Positions 44,225 through 52,650 of a DNA stretch of 64,000 nt are shown here, piece by piece. The position numbers and the translations under genes are program-made. Position 1 is the first letter of the stretch; the number at the start of each line of letters is the position of its first letter. Source of the stretch: Adlercreutzia equolifaciens DSM 19450 (GTDB lineage Bacteria; Actinomycetota; Coriobacteriia; Coriobacteriales; Eggerthellaceae); contig NC_022567.1 of NCBI RefSeq assembly GCF_000478885.1, positions 992,001 to 1,056,000 on the forward strand, written 5' to 3'. Below the pieces are notes generated by a model that searched no databases, was not told where the DNA came from, and saw only the letters and a list, made by a program, of their open reading frames with translations.

Positions 44225-45823
44225 ATGGCAGCTGCAGAGAAAGGCAAGAAAAAGAGGGCGCCTCTGTCCTCGTTCACCATCTTGCTCATCATCTTGGTGG
44301 TTCTGGCGATTGTCACTGTTATCATGTCCGCGTCGGGCGTCGAGGGCGTCCAGGGCGCGACGCTTTCCCAGGTGCTCACCGCGCCCGTGTTCGGCTTCCA
44401 GGACGCCATCGGCGTGTGCCTGTTCGTCATGATCCTGGGCGGCTTTCTGGGCATCGTCACCGAGACCGGCGCCCTTGACGCCGGCATCGCGGCCCTCGTG
44501 CACAAGCTGAAGGGCAACGAGCTCGTGCTCATCCCGATTTTGATGGCGATCTTCTCCATCGGCGGCACCACCTACGGCATGTGCGAGGAGACGGTGCCCT
44601 TCTACCTGCTGCTCGCCGCCACCATGGTGGCCGCCGGCTTCGACAGCCTGACCGGCGCGGCCGTGGTGCTGCTCGGCGCCGGCGTCGGCGTCATGGGCTC
44701 CACCGTGAACCCGTTCGCCGTCGGCGTGGCCGTCGACGCTTTGAACGGCATCGGCGTGTCCGTGAACCAGGGCATCATCATCGCGCTCGGCGTGATCATT
44801 TGGCTCGTGTCGCTCGCCATCGCCATCGTCTTCGTGATGCGCTACGCCAAGAAGGTGAAGGCCGACAAGGGCTCCACCTTCCTGTCGCTGCAGGAGCAGC
44901 AGGACATGATGAACGAGTGGGGCATGAAGGAGTCCGAGACCGAGGCCGCCGACGATGACGCCGCCGCGACGCCGAAGATGTCCGGCCGCCAGAAGTGGTC
45001 GCTCATCGTGTTCGCGCTCACCTTCGTCATCATGATCGTCTCGTTCATTCCCTGGGCCGACCTCGGCGTCACCATCTTCGATGCCGGCGCCACCACCCAG
45101 GAAGTGACGACCACCGTGACCGGCGAGGAGCTTGTGAGCGCCTACGACGAGGCGAACGGCACCACGACGACGCTTGCCGCTCCGGTTGAGGCCACCTCGG
45201 TCTCCGAGGAAGAGGTCACCCCGGCCTGGTCTTCCTTCCTGACCGGCGTGCCGCTGGGTAGCTGGTACTTCGACGAGGCCTCCACGTGGTTCCTGCTCAT
45301 GGCGCTCATCATCGGCGTCATCGGCGGCGTGTCCGAGAGCCGCTTCGTGAAGGCGTTCATCAACGGCGCCGCCGACATGATGTCGGTCGTGCTCATCATC
45401 GCGCTGGCTCGCTCCATCACCGTGCTCATGGCCAAGACGGGCCTTGACATGTGGATCCTGAACAACGCCGCCGCGGCGCTGACGGGCATGTCGGCGATCA
45501 TCTTCGCGCCGCTGTCGTTCCTGCTCTACATCGTCCTGTCCTTCCTGATCCCGTCCTCCTCCGGCATGGCCACGGTGTCCATCCCGATTCTGGGCGGCCT
45601 GGCCCACCAGCTGAACTTCTCGGTCGAGACCATGGTCATGATCTACTCCGCCGGCAACGGTCTTGTGAACCTGTTCACGCCGACCTCCGGCGCCATCATG
45701 GGCGGCTTGGCCCTCGCCAAGGTGGAGTACTCCACGTGGCTCAAATTCGGTGCCAAGCTGTTCGTGGTTCTCGGCGTGGTCTGCATCGTGATCCTCACGG
45801 CGGCCATGGTGATCCTGTCATAG
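44225..45823 (+). CDS. YfcC/DcuC-family transporter, likely arginine/ornithine exchange
   Basis: 532 residues with about 12 hydrophobic segments; the paired repeats GLGAGVGVMGS-type and SGMATVSIPILGGLA are typical of YfcC proteins. Acidic hydrophilic loops lie near residues 215-265 and 290-330. Position directly after arcA and arcB suggests arginine uptake or arginine/ornithine antiport, inferred from context. AAGGAGGG precedes the ATG. A strong terminator follows (45886). Confidence 0.83.
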   Translation: MAAAEKGKKKRAPLSSFTILLIILVVLAIVTVIMSASGVEGVQGATLSQVLTAPVFGFQDAIGVCLFVMILGGFLGIVTETGALDAGIAALVHKLKGNELVLIPILMAIFSIGGTTYGMCEETVPFYLLLAATMVAAGFDSLTGAAVVLLGAGVGVMGSTVNPFAVGVAVDALNGIGVSVNQGIIIALGVIIWLVSLAIAIVFVMRYAKKVKADKGSTFLSLQEQQDMMNEWGMKESETEAADDDAAATPKMSGRQKWSLIVFALTFVIMIVSFIPWADLGVTIFDAGATTQEVTTTVTGEELVSAYDEANGTTTTLAAPVEATSVSEEEVTPAWSSFLTGVPLGSWYFDEASTWFLLMALIIGVIGGVSESRFVKAFINGAADMMSVVLIIALARSITVLMAKTGLDMWILNNAAAALTGMSAIIFAPLSFLLYIVLSFLIPSSSGMATVSIPILGGLAHQLNFSVETMVMIYSAGNGLVNLFTPTSGAIMGGLALAKVEYSTWLKFGAKLFVVLGVVCIVILTAAMVILS

Positions 45824-45885
45824 CATCCACGGCAAGCGTGCGAACTTGTGCACTTGCACAGTTCTGACCTGCGGAACCGTTAGCG

Positions 45886-45923
45886 GGAGCGCCCGGGCAC
45901 AGTGCTCGGGCGCTCCTGTTTTT
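45886..45923 (+). terminator. Terminator before argS
   Basis: GGAGCGCCCG/CGGGCGCTCC with inner GCAC-AG-TGC and TTTTT tail. Confidence 0.75.
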
Positions 45924-46035
45924 CTCGGGCCGTTCATGCTATTATGGCCGCTTATAGGCGCGATTGGGTACGGCACAGCCCGCGCGCGTGGTAACGCCGA
46001 CGTACTGAAGACGTACAGAAGAGGAAGTTAGACCA

Positions 46036-47763
46036 ATGGAAATTCGCGAATCCCTCGAAGCGATCATCGACGCCGCGATTGACGCGGCCCGTGCCGACGG
46101 CTCACTTGAGCTGGCGGAGGCCCCGCAGGCAGCTCTTGAGCGACCCCGCGACGAGGCCAACGGCGACTGGGCGAGCACCGTCGCCATGCGCACCGCGAAG
46201 CTCGCTCACAAGAACCCCCGCGAGATCGCCCAGATCATCGTGGACCACATTCCCGCAAACGACATGATCGCCTCCGTGGAGATCGCCGGCCCCGGCTTCA
46301 TCAACATCCGCCTGTCCGATGCCGTGCTGCAGGGCGTGGTGCGCGAGGTGCGCGAGGAGGGCGACAACTTCGGTCGCGGCACCATTCCCGAGGGCGAGCG
46401 CTACGTGAACCTCGAGTACGTGTCCGCCAACCCCACCGGCCCCTTCCACGTGGGCCATGGCCGTTGGGCGTCCTTGGGCGATGCCATGGCGCGCGTCATG
46501 CGCCACGGCGGCTACGACGTGTACGAGGAGTACTACATCAACGACCACGGCAACCAGATGGACGTGTTCGGCAACTCCGTGAACGTGCGCTACCAGCAGC
46601 TGCTCGGCCGCGACGTGGAGATGCCCGAGGCGTGCTACGGCGGCGCCTACGTGAAGGACATCGCCCAGGACATCATCGACCGCGACGGCGACAAGTGGCT
46701 GAACGTCTCCGACGAGGAGCGCGTTGAGGCCTTCCGCGAGATGGCTTACGACATGACGCTCAAGAACCAGCGCGAGGTGCTGGCCAACTTCGGCACCACC
46801 TTCGACAAGTGGTTCTCCGAGCGCTCGCTGTACGTGGAGGACGAGAACGGCGAGAGCGCCGTGTCCCGCTCCCTGGACGCCATGCGCGAGAAGGGCTACC
46901 TCTACGAGAAGGACGGCGCCCTGTGGTTCCGCTCGACGGATCTGGGCGACGACAAGGATCGCGTGCTCATCAAGGGCGACGGCGAGGCCACCTACTTCAT
47001 GAGCGACGTGGCCTACCACTACGACAAGATGATGCGCGGCTTCGACCACCTTATCGATCTGTGGGGCGCCGACCACCACGGCTACATCAAGCGCTGCGAG
47101 TGCATGCTCGAGGCTTGGGGCTGGCCCGGGGCGCTCGAGGTGCAGCTGGGGCAGCTCGTGAACCTGTTCCGCGATGGCAAGGCCGTGCGCATGTCCAAGC
47201 GCACCGGCGAGATGGTCACCTTCGAGGAGCTCATCGACGAGGTGGGCGTGGATGCCACCCGCTACCTCATGCTCTCCCGCTCGGCTGACCAGCCCATCGA
47301 CTTCGATATCGAGGTGGCGAAGAAGAAGGACGCCTCCAACCCGGTGTACTACGTGCAGTACGCCCACGCGCGCATCTGCTCCATCCTGCGCAAGGCGGCC
47401 AATGAGGCCGACGCCGCCGCCGTCGAGGCGGGGGAGATGACGATGGGCGAGCTCGCCGAGAAGATCATTCCCGAGGATTGCGACCTGACGCCGCTCACCC
47501 ATCCCTCCGAGCTGGCGCTCATGCGCAAGATGGCCGACTTCGGCAACCTCATCGCCCTGGCGGCCCGCGACCGCGCGCCGTTCCGCCTGACCCACTACGC
47601 GCAGGACCTGGCGTCGCTGTTCCACCAGTTCTACACCAACTGCCACGTGCTCACCGACGACGCCGACGTGCAGACGGCGCGTTTGGCCCTGTGCGACGCC
47701 ACCCGCATCGTGCTGGCCTTGACGCTGAACCTGCTGGGCGTGTCGGCTCCGGTGAAGATGTAG
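46036..47763 (+). CDS. argS: Arginyl-tRNA synthetase
   Basis: Class I synthetase. HIGH-like motif in GPFHVGHGR, KMSKS-like VRMSKRTGE, DALR anticodon-binding domain at the C-terminus ending in LLGVSAPVKM. 575 residues. TATTAT box at 45940-45945, GAAGAGGAAG before the ATG. Separated by a terminator from the arginine catabolic genes, but its position beside them is suggestive. Confidence 0.96.
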   Translation: MEIRESLEAIIDAAIDAARADGSLELAEAPQAALERPRDEANGDWASTVAMRTAKLAHKNPREIAQIIVDHIPANDMIASVEIAGPGFINIRLSDAVLQGVVREVREEGDNFGRGTIPEGERYVNLEYVSANPTGPFHVGHGRWASLGDAMARVMRHGGYDVYEEYYINDHGNQMDVFGNSVNVRYQQLLGRDVEMPEACYGGAYVKDIAQDIIDRDGDKWLNVSDEERVEAFREMAYDMTLKNQREVLANFGTTFDKWFSERSLYVEDENGESAVSRSLDAMREKGYLYEKDGALWFRSTDLGDDKDRVLIKGDGEATYFMSDVAYHYDKMMRGFDHLIDLWGADHHGYIKRCECMLEAWGWPGALEVQLGQLVNLFRDGKAVRMSKRTGEMVTFEELIDEVGVDATRYLMLSRSADQPIDFDIEVAKKKDASNPVYYVQYAHARICSILRKAANEADAAAVEAGEMTMGELAEKIIPEDCDLTPLTHPSELALMRKMADFGNLIALAARDRAPFRLTHYAQDLASLFHQFYTNCHVLTDDADVQTARLALCDATRIVLALTLNLLGVSAPVKM

Positions 47764-47807
47764 CCATCGGATTTTGTGCTTTCACCCATTTGAAATAATT
47801 TGGGTAA

Positions 47808-47844
47808 TTGACTATCGGGAAGAACGGCCGTAATATCCTTCCCG
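47808..47844 (+). promoter_or_regulatory. Promoter of the riboflavin operon
   Basis: TTGACT (47808-47813), 17-base spacer, TAATAT (47831-47836). A palindrome CGGGAAG...CTTCCCG (47816-47822, 47838-47844) overlaps the -10 box; it could be an operator or chance. Confidence 0.7.
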
Positions 47845-47860
47845 TCGAACAACTACATAG

Positions 47861-47970
47861 CATCTTCAGGGCAGGGTGAGATTCCCGACCGGCGGTAAAG
47901 TCCGCGAGCCTTAGGGCTGACTCGGTGAAATTCCGAGACCGACAGTACAGTCTGGATGGAAGAAGATCTT
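47861..47970 (+). ncRNA. FMN riboswitch (RFN element)
   Basis: Contains the hallmark FMN-riboswitch sequences: CTTCAGGGCAGGGTGAGATT at the start, CCGACCGGCGGTAAAGTC, CCGCGAGCC, GTGAAATTCCGA and the closing GACAGTACAGTCTGGATG then GAAGAAGAT. It controls the ribD operon by sensing FMN. Confidence 0.96.
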
Positions 47971-47991
47971 CAGCGTGCGCGCGTATGCTCA

Positions 47992-48025
47992 AGGGCCCTG
48001 GAACCTCGTGTTTCAGGGCCCTTTG
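47992..48025 (+). terminator. Expression-platform terminator of the FMN riboswitch
   Basis: AGGGCCCTG(G)AA pairs with TTCAGGGCCCT, followed by TTT. In high FMN it would end transcription before ribD. An antiterminator partner on the aptamer side is likely but I did not fold it. Confidence 0.65.
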
Positions 48026-48074
48026 CGATGCGGGCGCCCCCCTGTCCTGAGGTGTCTTTGTGAAAGGAGGCATG

Positions 48075-49289
48075 ATGGACGGAGGGCGCAGCGTCCCCGA
48101 TGGGGCGCGAGGGGGCGTGCGATCGTCGGAAGTGGGTGCGCAATCAGCGGATGCCGACGGCTCGCTGCCCGCTGAGGCTGATGAGCGCTTCATGGCCCGA
48201 GCCGTTGAGCTGGCCCGGCGCGGAGCGGGATGGACGAGCCCCAACCCCCTTGTCGGCGCCGTCATTGTGCGAGACGGCCGTATCATCGGCGAGGGCTGGC
48301 ACCACCGTTTCGGCGGTCCCCATGCCGAGCGGGAGGCGCTTGCGGCTTGCAGCGAGTCGCCGGCCGGTGCCACGGCCTATGTCACCTTGGAGCCCTGCTG
48401 CCATACGGGCAAGACGCCGCCGTGCACCGAGGCGCTTATCGAGGCCGGCATTGCGCGCGTGGTCGTGGGCGTGCTCGATCCCAACCCTCTTGTGGCGGGC
48501 AGGGGCAACGAGGCTCTGCGGCGGGCCGGCATCGAAGTGGCCGTGGGGGTCTTGGAGCCATCGTGCCGCGCTGTCAACGAACCGTTCCTGCACGCCATGG
48601 AGCAGCGCCGTCCCCTGGTGATAGCCAAATACGCCATGACCTTGGACGGGAAGGTGGCCACGCGGGAGGGGCTTTCTCGCTGGGTGACCGGAGAGGCGGC
48701 GCGCCGCCGCGTTCATGAGGACCGCCACCGCCATGCCGGGGTCATGGTGGGCATCGGCACGGCGCTCGCCGACGATCCTCTGCTGACGTGCCGCCTCGAT
48801 GGACGCGAGGTCTCCCAGCCGGCGCGCGTCGTGGTCGATGCCGCCGCGCGCCTTCCCCTGGAATCCCAACTGGTTCGCACGGCAAGCGAGGCGCCCGTGA
48901 TAGTGGCCGTGGCCGAGGGCGCGCTGCTGGCTCGCCGCAACGCCCTGGCCGAGCGCGGATGCGCGGTGGTTGCGGTGCCTGCGAGAGAAGGTCGCGTTGA
49001 CCCTCGCATTCTCATGGAGCTGCTCTGGCAGCGCTTCTCTCTGGACTCCCTGATCGTGGAAGGGGGGCCGACGCTTCTCGGCAGCCTTTTCGACGAAGGT
49101 TTGGTCGATCGCGTCCAAGCCTACATTGCGCCCAAGATTTTCGGCGGCTTAGAAGCTTTGGGCCCCGTGGCGGGGCGCGGGGTGGGGGATCCGGCGGATG
49201 CGCCCGTCCTTTCCGAGGTGTCCCTGCAGATGATGGGAGGCGACGTGCTGCTGGAAGGGAGGCTTCAGCCATGTTCACCGGTATCGTAG
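48075..49289 (+). CDS. ribD: Bifunctional riboflavin deaminase/reductase
   Basis: Deaminates and reduces the GTP-derived pyrimidine (steps 2-3 of riboflavin synthesis). The deaminase has the zinc motifs HAE and PCCHTGKTPPC; the C-terminal reductase begins at VIAKYAMTLDGKVAT. 404 residues with an acidic N-terminal extension. ATG 48075 has AGGAGG four bases upstream; ATG 48072 is too close and GTG 48060 lacks a site. It overlaps ribE. Confidence 0.93.
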   Translation: MDGGRSVPDGARGGVRSSEVGAQSADADGSLPAEADERFMARAVELARRGAGWTSPNPLVGAVIVRDGRIIGEGWHHRFGGPHAEREALAACSESPAGATAYVTLEPCCHTGKTPPCTEALIEAGIARVVVGVLDPNPLVAGRGNEALRRAGIEVAVGVLEPSCRAVNEPFLHAMEQRRPLVIAKYAMTLDGKVATREGLSRWVTGEAARRRVHEDRHRHAGVMVGIGTALADDPLLTCRLDGREVSQPARVVVDAAARLPLESQLVRTASEAPVIVAVAEGALLARRNALAERGCAVVAVPAREGRVDPRILMELLWQRFSLDSLIVEGGPTLLGSLFDEGLVDRVQAYIAPKIFGGLEALGPVAGRGVGDPADAPVLSEVSLQMMGGDVLLEGRLQPCSPVS

Positions 49290-49963
49290 AGGAAGTGGGA
49301 CGCGTGCGTTTCCTGCGCGGCGGCTCCAAAGACGGCGTGCTACGCATTGCCGCCAAGCGGGTTTTGGGCGATGTGCGACTGGGCGACTCTATCGCAGTCA
49401 ATGGTGTGTGTCTGACGGTGACGGACTTCGACGGCGGCTCTTTCACGGCAGATGTCATGCCCGAGACCCTGCGGCGATCGAATCTGGGAATGCTCCGCGC
49501 GGGGAGCCCCGTCAATCTGGAGCGCGCTCTGGTGGCCGACGGGCGCTTCGGGGGCCATATCGTATCGGGCCATATCGACGGTATGGGCACGATTGCCTCG
49601 GTGCGCCAGGAGGCGAACGCCGTGTGGTACGAGATAGAGGCGGCGCCCTCCCTCCTGCGCCTGGTCGTCGAGAAGGGCTCGGTTGCCCTCGACGGCATCA
49701 GCCTGACGGTGGCAAGCGTCTCGGACGCTTCTTTCACGGTATCGGTCATTCCGCACACGCGGGAGCAGACAACCCTCGCCTCCAAGGGCGTCGGCGATAA
49801 GGTCAACATGGAGAACGATGTCATCGGCAAGTACGTGGAGCGTCTGCTGCCGCGCGCATCGCCCGGGAAGGACGAGCTTTGGGGAAAGGGTGGCGGCAGT
49901 CCGAAGGCGAGTCCGTCGTCACCGGGTCTCACGCGGGATTTTCTTGCGGCCCATGGGTTTTAG
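49271..49963 (+). CDS. ribE: Riboflavin synthase, alpha chain
   Basis: Dismutates two lumazines to riboflavin. Opens MFTGIVEEVG and has two homologous lumazine-binding repeats (GVCLTVTDFDG and GISLTVASVSD). 230 residues, a little long because of a basic C-terminal tail (after EHRLLPRAS region). Overlaps the end of ribD by 19 bases. Confidence 0.93.
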   Translation: MFTGIVEEVGRVRFLRGGSKDGVLRIAAKRVLGDVRLGDSIAVNGVCLTVTDFDGGSFTADVMPETLRRSNLGMLRAGSPVNLERALVADGRFGGHIVSGHIDGMGTIASVRQEANAVWYEIEAAPSLLRLVVEKGSVALDGISLTVASVSDASFTVSVIPHTREQTTLASKGVGDKVNMENDVIGKYVERLLPRASPGKDELWGKGGGSPKASPSSPGLTRDFLAAHGF

Positions 49964-50006
49964 GCTCGCATCTGCACGGCAAGGCTATCAGAGAAAGAGA
50001 AGCATC

Positions 50007-51236
50007 ATGAACGACTTCCAATTCGACACCATTGAACAGGCCTTGGGGGACCTGCGCGCGGGAAAGGTCATCCTGGTGACCGACGACCCCGATCGCGAGA
50101 ACGAGGGCGATCTCATCTGCGCCGCGCAATTCGCGACGACGGAGAACGTGAACTTCATGGCGAGCGTGGGAAAGGGGCTCATCTGCATGCCTATGAGCGC
50201 AGAGCTGTGCCGCCGCCTGCGCTTCCCCCAGATGGTCACCGACAACACCGACAACCACGAGACGGCATTCACCGTGTCGGTGGATCATGCGGACACGACA
50301 ACGGGCATCTCGGCGGCCGAGCGCGGCCTTACGGCGCGCAAAGTGGTGGATCCCACCTCGTCGCCCAGCGACTTTCGCCGGCCGGGCCACATGTTTCCCC
50401 TTATGGCGAAGCCCCTCGGCGTGCTGGAGCGCAATGGGCACACTGAGGCAACGGTGGACCTGTGCCGGCTGGCCGGCCTTGAGCCGTGCGGGCTGTGCTG
50501 CGAGATCATGGCCGATGACGGCACGATGATGCGCACGCCGCAGCTGATCGAGCTGGCAAGGCGGCATGGCCTGACGTTCGTGTCCATCAAGGCGCTGCAG
50601 GACTATCGCAAGAAGCACGAAGTGCACGTGGAACAGGTGGCCGACGTGTTCATGCCCACGGAATACGGCGAGTTCCGCGCCAAGACCTTCGTCAACCGCT
50701 TGAACGGCGAGCACCATATCGCCCTCGTTAAGGGAGCGATCGGCAACGGCGAGGACGTGCTGGTGCGCGTGCATTCCGAATGCCTGACCGGAGACGTGTT
50801 CGGCTCGCAGCGCTGCGACTGCGGCGCGCAATTTGCGGCGGCCATGGCCCAGGTGGAAGCGGCCGGCCGCGGTGTGGTGCTGTACATGCGCCAGGAGGGC
50901 CGCGGCATCGGGCTCGTGAACAAGATGCGCGCCTACGAGCTGCAGGAGCAGGGCCTCGACACGCTGCAGGCAAACGAGGCGCTGGGGTTTGCCGGCGATC
51001 TGCGGGAATACTATATCGGGGCCCAAATTCTGCAGAGCCTCGGAGTGAAGACCATGCGCCTGCTCACGAACAACCCCGACAAGGTGTATCAATTGGAGGA
51101 TTTCGGCCTGGTCATTGCTGAGCGGGTGCCGATCCAGATTGCACCTACAGCCCACGACGGCTTCTACCTGAAGACCAAGCGGGAGAAGATGGGCCATATG
51201 CTCAAGGCGGAGGAGCCGCAGCCCCAGGTGGCGTAA
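50007..51236 (+). CDS. ribBA: Bifunctional DHBP synthase/GTP cyclohydrolase II
   Basis: RibB half (residues 1-200: DDPDRENEGDLICAAQ, HTEATVDLCRLAGL) makes the four-carbon unit; RibA half (205-409: HSECLTGDVFGSQRCDCG zinc site, RQEGRGIGL) opens GTP. ATG at 50007 with GAAGCATC upstream; the longer frame from 49818 would overlap ribE. 409 residues. Confidence 0.95.
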   Translation: MNDFQFDTIEQALGDLRAGKVILVTDDPDRENEGDLICAAQFATTENVNFMASVGKGLICMPMSAELCRRLRFPQMVTDNTDNHETAFTVSVDHADTTTGISAAERGLTARKVVDPTSSPSDFRRPGHMFPLMAKPLGVLERNGHTEATVDLCRLAGLEPCGLCCEIMADDGTMMRTPQLIELARRHGLTFVSIKALQDYRKKHEVHVEQVADVFMPTEYGEFRAKTFVNRLNGEHHIALVKGAIGNGEDVLVRVHSECLTGDVFGSQRCDCGAQFAAAMAQVEAAGRGVVLYMRQEGRGIGLVNKMRAYELQEQGLDTLQANEALGFAGDLREYYIGAQILQSLGVKTMRLLTNNPDKVYQLEDFGLVIAERVPIQIAPTAHDGFYLKTKREKMGHMLKAEEPQPQVA

Positions 51237-51293
51237 CAGACGGAAAATTCGAAAATTTGGAAACTCGAAAGGAATTGAGAGAAAGGCAAGATC

Positions 51294-51761
51294 ATGACCG
51301 TATTTGAGGGAAAACTGGTATCCGAGAACGTCAAGGTGGGCATTGTGGCCTCCCGCTTCAATGAGTTCATAACGAGCAAGCTGATCGCCGGGGCCATGGA
51401 CGGGCTTCTGCGCCATAATGTTCGCGAGGAGGATGTGGACATAGCTTGGGTGCCCGGTGCCTTCGAGGAACCGCTTGTGGCGCAGCGCATGGCCCGAAGC
51501 GGGCACTACGATGCCGTGATCTGCCTGGGAGCGGTCATTCGCGGCGCTACGTCCCACTACGATTTGGTTTGCAACGAGGTTGCCAAGGGCATCGCGCAGG
51601 TGGCGCTGGCATCGGATGTGCCGGTGATGTTCGGCGTCGTCACCACGGACACCATCGAGCAGGCCATCGAGAGGGCGGGCACCAAGGCGGGAAACAAGGG
51701 CTTCGATTGCGCCACGTCGGCCATCGAGATGGTGAACCTGCTGCGCGAGATCGAGGGCTAG
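51294..51761 (+). CDS. ribH: 6,7-dimethyl-8-ribityllumazine synthase
   Basis: Condenses the pyrimidine and four-carbon unit. ASRFNEFIT near the start, GAVIRGATSHYDLV, and FGVVTTDTIEQAIERAG are diagnostic. 155 residues. GAAAGGCAAG before the ATG. Together with ribD, E and BA this covers the committed steps to riboflavin except one dephosphorylation. Confidence 0.95.
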   Translation: MTVFEGKLVSENVKVGIVASRFNEFITSKLIAGAMDGLLRHNVREEDVDIAWVPGAFEEPLVAQRMARSGHYDAVICLGAVIRGATSHYDLVCNEVAKGIAQVALASDVPVMFGVVTTDTIEQAIERAGTKAGNKGFDCATSAIEMVNLLREIEG

Positions 51762-51791
51762 CTGACGCGCGCCCTGGGAAAGGAGAGGCGA

Positions 51792-52472
51792 ATGGGCGAT
51801 CGACGAGGCACGGTGTTCTTCGACTACGATGGCACGCTGCACGATACGATGGCGCTCTACGGACCGGCTTTTCGCGCGGCCTGCGCATGGCTTTCGAAGG
51901 AGGGCTGGCTCGAGCGGCGCACCTACGCTGACGCCGACATTGCATGTTGGCTCGGCTGGACGACCGAGGAGATGTGGACCACCTTCGCCCCGCATCTTCC
52001 CGAGCCCGTGTGGCGCGAGGCCTCGCTGCGGGTGCGAGACGAGATGGAGCGTTTGCGAAAGGAAGGCCGGGCCCGGCTGTTCCCCGGTGTCGAGGAGGCC
52101 CTCGATGAGGTAGCTTCCCGAGGGGCGACCATGGTGCTGCTGTCGAACTGCTGGCGCTCCTACGGCGAGGATCACATGCGGGAGTTCGGCCTTGGCCGAT
52201 GGATTGAAGGGCTTCACTGTGCCCAAGACTTCGACTGGATTCCCAAATGGCAGATCTACCGCGAGGTGGCTTCTTTCTATCCGTTGCCCCATATTATGGT
52301 AGGGGACCGATTCCACGATCGCGAGGTGGCCCTGCGCAACGACATTCCCTTCGTGGCCTGCGCCTACGGATTTGGCGAGCCAGGGGAGTGCGAAGGCGCA
52401 GACGCCATCGCCGAATGCGCGGAAGAGCTTCCCAGGCTAATCGCACAAAAGCTCGCCGCGTTTGAAAGATAG
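51792..52472 (+). CDS. HAD-superfamily phosphatase at the end of the rib operon
   Basis: 226 residues with HAD motifs: FFDYDGTLHD, S in LLSNCW, K in PKWQIYREV, and MVGDRFHDREVA. GAAAGGAGAGG precedes the ATG 30 bases after ribH, so it is likely in the operon. The riboflavin pathway needs a phosphatase for 5-amino-6-ribitylamino-uracil phosphate, often a HAD protein; this gene is a positional candidate. Function is inferred. Confidence 0.85.
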   Translation: MGDRRGTVFFDYDGTLHDTMALYGPAFRAACAWLSKEGWLERRTYADADIACWLGWTTEEMWTTFAPHLPEPVWREASLRVRDEMERLRKEGRARLFPGVEEALDEVASRGATMVLLSNCWRSYGEDHMREFGLGRWIEGLHCAQDFDWIPKWQIYREVASFYPLPHIMVGDRFHDREVALRNDIPFVACAYGFGEPGECEGADAIAECAEELPRLIAQKLAAFER

Positions 52473-52485
52473 CGTCGTATAGCAA

Positions 52486-52526
52486 ATGCGCCCGCCGGAA
52501 ATATCCGACAGGCGCATGTCTGTTTT
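52486..52526 (+). terminator. Terminator of the rib operon
   Basis: ATGCGCC/GGCGCAT with inner CGG-AAATAT-CCG, followed by GTCTGTTTTT. Confidence 0.7.
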
Positions 52527-52601
52527 TGGTAGGGCCGCCCGGATTCGAACCGAGAACCAAGGGATTATGAGTCCCCTGCTCCACCGTTGAGCTACAGCCC
52601 C
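52527..52601 (-). tRNA. tRNA with CAT anticodon (Met or Ile2)
   Basis: 75 bases with encoded CCA. Acceptor GGGGCTG/CGGCCCT, loop CTCATAA, T-loop TTCGAAT on the minus strand. CAT may read Met or, after lysidine modification, AUA Ile; the sequence alone does not decide. Confidence 0.88.
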
Positions 52602-52650
52602 GTAAGTGCGTTGGCTATTCTAGCACACATTTGGAGACTCCATCGAAGTC

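Noticed and set aside
49929..52316. 795-codon antisense frame over ribBA, ribH and the HAD gene
   Set aside because: Shadow; crosses three clear genes of the rib operon.
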